Assembly: GCA_032718475.1 (NCBI GenBank)
Contig: JAUCBJ010001160.1
Coordinates: 1-37,513, forward strand
Direction: 5' to 3'
DNA: 37,513 nucleotides
From: Nemertoderma westbladi
Lineage: Eukaryota; Xenacoelomorpha; Nemertodermatida; Nemertodermatidae
Within the stretch, counting starts at the first letter, position 1, and every line of letters begins with the position of its first letter. The notes beneath the pieces were generated by a model. It had not been told where the DNA came from. It did not search any database and worked only from the letters and a program-made list of their open reading frames with translations. Below, one piece after another: positions 30,185 through 37,513 of the stretch. Made by a program: the position numbers and the translations under genes.

Positions 30185-30255
30185 CCAGGGATCGAAGAAC
30201 GAACCTTTGTCCTCCTGATTGGTGGGAGTCCAGTTTGTCACCTCTAGAGCAAGCG
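30185..30255 (-). repeat. Decayed tRNA-like SINE remnant
   Basis: On the - strand, CTCTAGAGGTGACAAACTGG and GGTTCGTTCTTCGATCC resemble the D-arm and T-arm of a tRNA-derived SINE head. Too diverged to place in a family. Confidence 0.35.
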
Positions 30256-30468
30256 GCTTATATATTTTATTGTCTTGTTAATGTCGAAGGAACAGTGAAC
30301 TGGAATGGACAGTGAACACTTATCAGTCGTAAAGAAGAGAAGAAAAACTTATACTACTTACTACTACAGTAATACTGATATCTACTGATCTATATAAATA
30401 CAAAAGATTTTCACTTAATTACTTAGTTGTTTTGAACTCATAAATCAACGTGTTTTATAGCGCTTATT

Positions 30469-30585
30469 TCATCTGAAAACTTCTACAGATACTAATTCGT
30501 TTAATGTTTTGGTTAGAGTTTGTTTCAGCCCTTCTGGGACCTGTGTTTTAGCCAAAGCCAGGTATTTTTCACATATGGTTGTAAA
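30469..30585 (-). CDS. Probable last exon of an unidentified gene
   Basis: A strong acceptor (TATTTATCTTTGCAG) is followed by an open frame to TGA at 30469: FTTICEKYLALAKTQVPEGL then KQTLTKTLNELVSVEVFR. The composition fits a helical protein end. AATAAG directly overlaps the region after the stop as a weak polyadenylation signal. Upstream exons should lie to the right in the window; I could not identify them among the retroelements. Confidence 0.42.
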   Translation of the reverse strand, partial: FTTICEKYLALAKTQVPEGLKQTLTKTLNELVSVEVFR

Positions 30586-31461
30586 CTGCAAAGATAAATA
30601 TAACAGCAGAAAGTCAGGTATAATTAAAATGCCACCCCTTCCCCACCACCACCTCCCCTTCCACCAATAATACAATATTTAATAAACCCATTGAATTCAA
30701 TTAATTAAGTTTAGTATGGTTCCTTCATATTTTCTCCTATGGGCTCGTTTTAGTACCGGTTAGGCAGTAGTTTCATGAGGATAATAACTTTGCTGTCCCT
30801 GCTTAGTTTATAATAGATTTTGCATAAGAAGAAAAAATTAATATCAAAATATTGACAAAATAAGTACTGAATTAGCTGCCTGATTTACCTGTTGTAGTAG
30901 CAGTAGTATTATTATATTATTAACCCTATTACCTATTACTTTAATTTAAGTTATTAAATTATAAATAAAAAATTAATTAGTATTTATTATTTATCAAAGA
31001 AAGTTAAAATAATAAAACTATTGATAAATGAATAATAATTCTAAGCAACGCATAAAGAAAAGCAGAAATATTAATCAATTTATGAACAAATGATTATATG
31101 TACATAAGCCAGTGAGGCGCGCCTTTAAACATAAATTCAAATAAAAAATAACATAAATTGTTCCGGTTTTCCGGGCCATCTACTCTAGGTGATATGGTAT
31201 AAAGTAATCTGCTTGACAGCTTCAATCATGTTCCTCCCCCCTAATATTGGCAGCCAGCCACACAATTTTACAGTGACATTTCCTTACCTTAAGAACTCCA
31301 ATATAGTATGGACGTCATGCCTCCTTCGGATTGGTTGTCAAAAAGGCTAGATTCCCGAATTATTGGCATAATATGTACCAGATTACGTCTGTTTTTTTTC
31401 TTACAGACCCTCCATATAAAAGTTCATCAATAGTTGTTCTTATTGTAATAATTGTAATGTC
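30586..31461. other. AT-rich spacer, nothing recognised
   Basis: No gene or element recognised. A CT-rich tract near 30635-30660 is the only compositional feature. Confidence 0.45.
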
Positions 31462-31609
31462 GTGTGTTAGTGTTGTGCATACTAGAACAGATTAGTCCGT
31501 GTGTTAGTGTTGTGCATACTAGAACAGATTAGTCCGTGTGTTAGTGTTGTGCATACTAGAACAGATTAGTCCGTGTGTTAGTGTTGTGCATACTAGAACA
31601 GAATAGTCC
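31462..31609. repeat. 37-bp tandem repeat, four copies
   Basis: Four nearly identical 37-bp units starting GTGTGTTAGTGTTGTGCATA; the last differs at one base (GAATAG). A young small array. Confidence 0.95.
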
Positions 31610-32179
31610 GGGTTTTTTGTTGTTAAGTATTTGACATCGACAACAAGGTTAGATTGAAATAGATGGTAAAAAACAACACCGTTTTTTAAGATAAATAGGC
31701 CGAAAAAAAAGCACAAACATATACAGCTGTTTCCTGTTTGTGACAGAAGAGGTAAGTTTGTTTTCACCTTTTGAGCTTTATTCTCTTCAGCAATCGCCAA
31801 TAATGTTTAATGAACTTTAAGGTATTATATTATCACATTATCACGATTTAAGTTATTAAAATAAAATGTGTTGCACATTCACTGAAGAAGTAAATTAAAA
31901 ACAAATAAAAATAGAAATCACAGAGCAAAATCGTGAAGAGATGCCTCCCAGGCCAAGGTACTTATGGGATGAGCTATTGTTTGTAGGACTATTAATTAAT
32001 GCAGGGTACAACAATAAAATCATAGCGAGAGAAACAAACACACAGACACAGTTAAGTATTTAATACATAGAAACAACAACAAAAAATAATGAGCACTTCT
32101 TATCAAAAAAGAATGAATTGCCCTCAGTAACGGTGAAAGAAAAACTAAAGAGATCGACTGACAACAACTTGCCTGAGAA

Positions 32180-33930
32180 AATATTAACACTTAGATTCCA
32201 CTAAATCAGGAGGTAAGTTATTCCAGATATTCACAACACGAGAAGAAAATGCATGTTTGCTAATATTTAAACGACAACGTGGAACTAATAATAATTTTTT
32301 ACTGCTAGTGGCCACGTAGACCAGGGCGGGTGAAAGCACGGGTGCCGCCCAAAGCCGTTTCACCCAAAGCACGGGTGAAAAATTGGTTGAAATCTAGATC
32401 GACTAAACCATTTTCATTCGGTAGACCATTTTCAGGTCAAAAATTATTCTGCGAACCTCTAAGGGTTGTAATTTTAACAATTTTAATCGGTCTACGTAGC
32501 AATAGTATGGCATATTGCACCTTAAAAATAGACTAAAATATTGTTGTACTCCTTTTATTTGGTCTATGCTGAGGTATAGAAACGGCGACCATACCGAAGT
32601 GCAATACTCCAGTAACAGCAGTACGAGAGAGCGCCTTGTAGGCTGTCAGTAGAGCTTGCGAGTTTCTAGTTTTAACACAGCGAAAAAGCATATTGATTAG
32701 CTTGTACGCCTTGGTAGTACGTTCCGTGCTGTATAAACAAATGTAAGGTTATTTATTACTTATAGTTAGTTACATCTAAATCTCTACAAGAAGTATCAGA
32801 TTTAATTTCATAAAGTAGTTTTTATTTGCGTTGGAGTGGCCTACAGTTGGTATTACAGCACATTTATTTATGCGTTGCACTGTTGAGTTGCACGTTACAT
32901 GTGCATAGCAGGAGGCAAAGGTATTTTATTCTATTTTCTGAGTTATATTTTGTGAAAAATGCTTGTAACCATGCAAGTAAGTCACCCGCAATACCGTATG
33001 CAGCCAGTTTACATATAATTGCAGCTGTATAATTGCACACAACTGTCAAAAGCCTTCGCACAATCAATTTTCAATATCTGACTTATGAAGTTATAAAGTT
33101 GCAAATTACTTTACAAGTAAAGCAAAAAATGTGCTTGTGCTAAAACTACATATGATTAATGTAGATAATGCAGATTCGAGTAATTGAGTAAAAGTAGACT
33201 TTCTTTCAATAAAACGTGTTGAGCTTTAGTTATGATTGTGCTTTAGTCATTGATTATTATAGTTGTGATTACGTAATTACGAAATTAGTTACTTCTTTTT
33301 TTCTTACTTAGTTACTTCTTTTCTTCACAATTTCTATTATTTTACATGTTATACAAGTCAGAGATATTGGACGATAGTTGTAAGGATCACATCGATCACT
33401 TTTTTAAACGGAGGAACGCTATAACGGATTACCATAATGAAGGAAGTGTGTGCGTTTGGAACGAAAGATTAAATGTCACCGATAATGGGAAAGCGATTCA
33501 AATCGACAAACGCGAAAAAATGGTACTCGGCAAGTTATCTGGCGTCGTACTCATTTTGGCAAATCTAAAGTCTATAGTCTAAAGTGAAAAGTCTAAAGAG
33601 AAATGTTTTCAGGTACCGAAAATTCAAATTCAAAAATTCAGATTTCGAAAACGGGGAGTTTGCAGTTATCCTCAGTAAAATTACTCAGAGTACGTCTGAA
33701 AATATTATCGCCTTGGTTTGGTCATCGACAACAGTGTCAGCATTAAACTTTAGAGGTCCAATACACAGCCTGTTCTGCAGCTTGGAATTTAAGAATTTAA
33801 AAATGTGATTACGTTCCCCGGAGTTGAGTAACTTTGCTTCACGTGCGCAGGCCGCACGATGCGAGTAGGGCAACTCGAAGATACTCGACTCGGTTTCACG
33901 CCTCTTCCATAACGACCTTTTCATTCGCTG
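32180..33930 (-). mobile_element. Degraded CR1/Jockey-like non-LTR element
   Basis: Read on the - strand, pieces occur in the expected order. The linker before the reverse transcriptase: HIFKFLNSKLQNRLCIGPLK and a DDQTKA motif at 33850-33690. Reverse transcriptase: AKAFDS and KLAAYGIAGDLLAWLQAFFT at 33060-32930. C-terminal part: KAYKLINMLFRC and LLTAYKALSR at 32730-32600, then FSSRVVNIWNNLPPDLVES at 32250-32185. Each piece is in a different frame and there are stops and insertions, among them an unrelated frame at 33346-33582. The element is dead and old. Confidence 0.75.
33346..33582 (+). CDS. Unrecognised 78-codon frame inside the CR1-like relic
   Basis: A + strand frame reading HIDHFFKRRNAITDYHNEGS and KAIQIDKREKMVLGKLSGVV. 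It interrupts the CR1-like relic on the opposite strand, so it may be part of another insertion. Composition is protein-like, but I know no family and see no start context or splice support. Confidence 0.25.
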   Translation: MLYKSEILDDSCKDHIDHFFKRRNAITDYHNEGSVCVWNERLNVTDNGKAIQIDKREKMVLGKLSGVVLILANLKSIV

Positions 33931-34199
33931 CAGGTTTTTGACATACTGAGGATAACTTATTTTGGCTTTCGATTTTAAAGTCTTATAGGGAATAAACTTT
34001 TCTACACTGGACTTTTAATTACAGAAGTGAAAACATCATAAAAAATAATTTACAGTAATACATGGCTCATACAAAGAGTGAAAGTTTATATTTTATTTGT
34101 AATGTAAGACTTAAAGACAAATAATCCCCCTTTTTGAAACCGTAAAAACCGGCTGGTGTATCGGTAGAACTGTTATCACCTTGGAGCGAAATAATTTTA

Positions 34200-37100
34200 A
34201 AAGAAACGACTACTACTGCTACTACTACTAGGATCGGGATGCTGCATTGCAGCTGCATTTTTAAGAATGCTGTGCCGGCTTGTCGACAAAATTGCGCCGC
34301 CACATCTCCCTATCACCCATGACATTTGCTAGATCATCCGCATCTTCAAGGTCAGTGTCCTTTAAGATGCGTCTCAAGAAAGTCATGGGCTGTCCACCAT
34401 GCTTATTCACTCCATGAGGCTGCCAAAGTAGAAGATTATGCACTGGCTGGTCCTCACGGCGGAAGCAATGTTTTGTTCTAGTGTCAAGCTTGGGGGAACC
34501 AATGAGACACCTCCAATGTTATATAGTGTCTGGTTGAAGATGTGTGCATTGTACTTGAAACAATGAACCCAGCGTAGCATCCTTGTGAATGTGCCATCCT
34601 GAGATTTGGTGTCCTCAGCAGTTAGAGCCAAGCATGGACTCCCATAGAGGAGTACTGGAACTACTGCTGCTCTAAATAATCGGACCTTAAGTTTCCGATT
34701 AATTCTCGGGCACTTCCAAATCCTGGAAAGCCTATTCAAGGCAGCCCATGCCTTCCCCTTACGTATTCGAAAGTCCTCACCTGACGTCCGGATCCATGAT
34801 CCCAGGTTACAGAAGTCGTCCACATGCTCAAGCATACCATCTTTTGAGCTTATGCTCATCCGATCAGAGACTTGCTGAGGACTTTCAAAGTTAACTGTCA
34901 AACCTTTGGTCTTTCTGGAGTTTAATTAAATCTATAGGTTAATTTAATAAAAAGACCATCACTAGAAGCAGCATGTTCTAATGAGCTGAGGAGCCGTTGG
35001 TCTCCCTCAAGTGATTCTGGGAGTACTACTACTAGGTCGAGCGAACTCGGACAGTGGAAATGAGATCCTTCCAGGCTTCCCGATTCTCCATAGTTGTCGC
35101 AATTTCGTTTCTCCCAAGTTCAGTATCCCTTTCAAGTAGATCTATATATGTTATGGCAGGTCGTCCACGACTACGCTTTCCATGAGTTGGTTGCCAGAGA
35201 AGTAGATCTGGTATGACCTCGTCTTTACTTCGCCAGCAGTGCCCACTGAATCTTAATCTGCGTTCATGGAGGGTGGTTGATACAGGTGGTATTGTACCAT
35301 AAAGCTCGGCGTTTGTCATGTGTTGTCTCCAGCTGATGTTTAGGGCTGCCCTTAGTAGTCTTGTGTAGCAACCATCAATTCGTTGTTCTAGTGATTTAGT
35401 CAGTGTCCAGGTCTCACCCCCGTATAAAAGTACACTTTCCACTGTGGCTCGAAAAGAATTTAGTCTTCAGGTGCCTGGAGAGATCTGATTTCCAGATGGT
35501 ATCCATTTTTGATAGAGCTACCCAAGCCTTTGCTTTCCTAACTTCTATGTCCTTTTTGCTACTCTCTATCCATGATCCAAGGTACTGGAAGCCGTCGACC
35601 TTCCTTAGTTGATTATTATCAATGGTTGTCAGCAAGTTTCCATCAACATTAAAGGTCATGAATTCGGTCTTTATAGCATTTATATGCAATCCAACCTCCT
35701 TAGCAGCCCTCTCCACTTTATTTAGTAGAAGCTGTGCATCTGCTAGGGTATTAGAGAGCAGGGCGATGTCATCCGCAAAGTCGGTGTTTGAGACTGTAGT
35801 TGCCGGATATCTACTACTTCTGCGTTCTTGAAGTGTGAATCCCAGGTCTTCACCCTTTGTGGCCGTCCTCATAGCGTAATCCAGCACAATTACAAATAGT
35901 AATGGTGCTAATGTGTCACCTTGCAGTACGCCAGCCAGGATTAAGAAAAACTCAGTTTCACCATCTGGGGAGAGTACCTGCGCTTCTGTGTCACAATATA
36001 ACAATCCAATGCCAGCAACAATTACTTCTGGTATTCCATAAGCTCTTAGGATTTCAAGCATTTTACCTCTATGGATGGAGTTGAATGCCTTCTTGAAGTC
36101 CACAAAAGTCATGACTGCGGGGAGATTCTTTGACTTAATTCCTTCAATCAGTCTCCGTAGTGCAAGTATCTGAGCTATTGTTGATCTACTTGGTCGAAAT
36201 CCGTTTTGGCTCTTACGCAGTAGTTTCTCTATGTGAGGCCTAATCCTATATAGAATCATTTTATTGTATATTTTGGCAGCTACCACAAGCAGACAGATCC
36301 CACGATAGTTTGTTGGTATGCTGAGGTCTCCTTTCTTGGGGAGAGGCTTTAGTTGACCTTTAGTCCAAATTGGTGGTGGCTTTTCCCCTTTTAACATCCG
36401 GTTGCAAACATTCAATAATGGTCTATTTAGCTGGGATTTCATCTAATCCACTCGCTTTATTATTGGACATGCTTTTAATGCTTCTTTGGAGTTCGGCAGG
36501 TGTGAAGTCCCCTGTTTCTATAGGTAGTGTCTTGTCATATATTTTCCTTATAGGGCTGACCTCGATGTTTGGTGGCTGCCCAAGCAAGTTGCTGAAGTGA
36601 TTTTTCCACTTCCCAACACGTTCTTCAGGACTATCGGCTTTGAGGCGCCCCTTTGCACAACTTTTCCGACCAGATACCTCATTTACAGTTTGCCAGGTAA
36701 GTCTTGATTGTTGCTGTATGTGAGCAGTTGTAATTGCTTCAGTTTTATCCTGTATGTACTTTTCCTGGCTGATGTTGTAGGCCAATTTAAGATCGTCCTT
36801 GGCTTTCTCAACCTTGTTAATGTTTTCGATTGTTCGGATTTAACTTTGTAGGCTATCTTAAGATCTTCTCTCTTACAAGTAACCTCAGAGTTTTGCCATG
36901 GCACATACTGTTTTCGTTTAGGTTTCTGGGGGATATGCCTCTTAGCTGATTCCTTGTGGGCTGTTATTATATTCTGGTTATCCTAAGTTATCAGCAAAGT
37001 CTAGATCAGTTAGGTACTTGGCAGGATTTCCTCGACTTCTGGAGCCAGTAGGTGGAGTTATCATCATCCCATCATCATTATGATGATCTAAGGACATGCG

Positions 37101-37513
37101 TAGAACATAGTCAATCACAATTATGAACAAGAATGGTGCAAGTGTGTCTCCCTGGGGGACGCCCCATAACACTTCAAATGTTCTGTGTCACCGTCAACAG
37201 TAGACACAAATGTTGTCTAACCATCGTATACTGATCTGATTGCTGCAATAATTTCATCAGGAATCCCATATAATGAAAGTATGCTGAACATACGTGAGCG
37301 AGAAACTGAATCAAAGGCCTTGAAGAAGTCAACAAAGATAACAGCCAGATGCCTGTCTTTCTTTTTTGTTCTATAAAGTTATCAGGCAAATACCCTATCA
37401 TTATTGAGGAGCTTTTCAAAGTGGGCCTTCCAACCATTGAGGTGATCGGCTGGTGACGGGATCCTGTGTTGGCCTCGGGATCCCAACCGTTCGTCTTTGT
37501 GGTCTATTCCCTA
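34200..37513 (-). mobile_element. Family A non-LTR element split by a family B insertion
   Basis: On the - strand the element enters from the right edge (GWKAHFEKLLNND), then after a deletion gives FVDFFKAFDSVSRSRMFSIL, GIPDEIIAAI, VPQGDTLAPFLFI and YLTDLDFADN up to 36980. It resumes at 35023 with SLEGDQRLLSSLEHAAS, then SISSKDGMLEHVDDFCNLG, IRKGKAWAALNRL and a C-terminal region, ending in a (TAG)n-like tail near 34215. Several stops and frameshifts are present, including a stop in the SVYDG segment. Family A copy 1 at 14.5 kb keeps the uninterrupted site, which fixes where family B entered. Confidence 0.88.
35024..36979 (-). mobile_element. Family B non-LTR retrotransposon, copy 2, nested
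   Basis: A 5'-truncated family B copy of about 1.96 kb ending in CGACCTAGTAGTAGT (35036-35024). It reads from a KRKQYVPWQN region through [73 protein letters not shown], an intact [13 protein letters not shown] box and the C-terminal [17 protein letters not shown] part with GKRSRGRPAITYIDLLERD. Frameshifts lie near 36820, 36430 and 35445. It is longer and less damaged than copy 1 at 23.7 kb. No endonuclease domain is present. Confidence 0.92.

Noticed and set aside
31519-31800. 93-codon - strand frame
   Set aside because: Its end is the 37-bp tandem repeat read through, and the cysteine- and phenylalanine-rich middle has no recognisable domain.
32308-32497. Small insertion with GTAGACC/GGTCTAC ends inside the CR1-like relic
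   Set aside because: The shared ends are only 9-10 bp and the boundaries are unclear, so I did not annotate an element.

Overview
The window is nuclear DNA from a metazoan, most likely an invertebrate. It is AT-rich, genes are split by GT-AG introns, and it carries parts of two conserved animal genes: a TTLL11-type tubulin polyglutamylase (+ strand) and a Shaw/Kv3-type voltage-gated potassium channel (- strand). Repeats dominate: a P-element-like DNA transposon, several non-LTR retrotransposons, tRNA-derived SINEs, foldback elements and four clean tandem arrays. I cannot name the species. The core of the SINE at 3.9 kb recalls SINEs I remember from cephalopods and some other invertebrates, but that rests on memory.

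Layout. 185-3787: a full-length P-like transposon with 61-bp inverted ends, an exact 8-bp target duplication and a THAP transposase broken by two in-frame stops. 3870-4125: a tRNA-headed SINE with an 11-bp target duplication. 4351-7177: five coding exons of the TTLL11-like gene. 8041-11157: a GC-rich 39/40-bp minisatellite with a G-quadruplex motif in nearly every unit. 11.2-15.8 kb: an unidentified possible exon, a stretch rich in the palindrome TACCGGTAC, a decayed non-LTR element (family A) and a decayed short-period repeat. 15950-16369: an unrecognised 139-aa protein with a signal peptide and one membrane segment.

17118-28203: the potassium channel gene, five exons on the - strand whose phases join into one 521-aa reading frame with T1, S1-S6, pore and PVPV hinge. 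Its introns hold a 2.46-kb array of 50-bp units next to the exon 4 donor, a 9-bp array next to the exon 3 acceptor, a foldback element next to the exon 2 donor, tRNA-like foldbacks and pieces of two retrotransposon families. 28.2-37.5 kb is mostly degraded retroelements: a CR1-like relic at 32.2-33.9 kb, and at 34.2-37.5 kb a family A element with a family B element inserted at its catalytic motif. There is one plausible last exon of an unidentified gene at 30.5 kb.

The two identified genes do not obviously work together: one modifies tubulin in cilia and spindles, the other sets membrane repolarisation. The most notable structure is how closely repeats crowd the channel's splice sites, above all the 50-bp array that places about 49 AATAAA hexamers on the channel's sense strand just after the pore exon.
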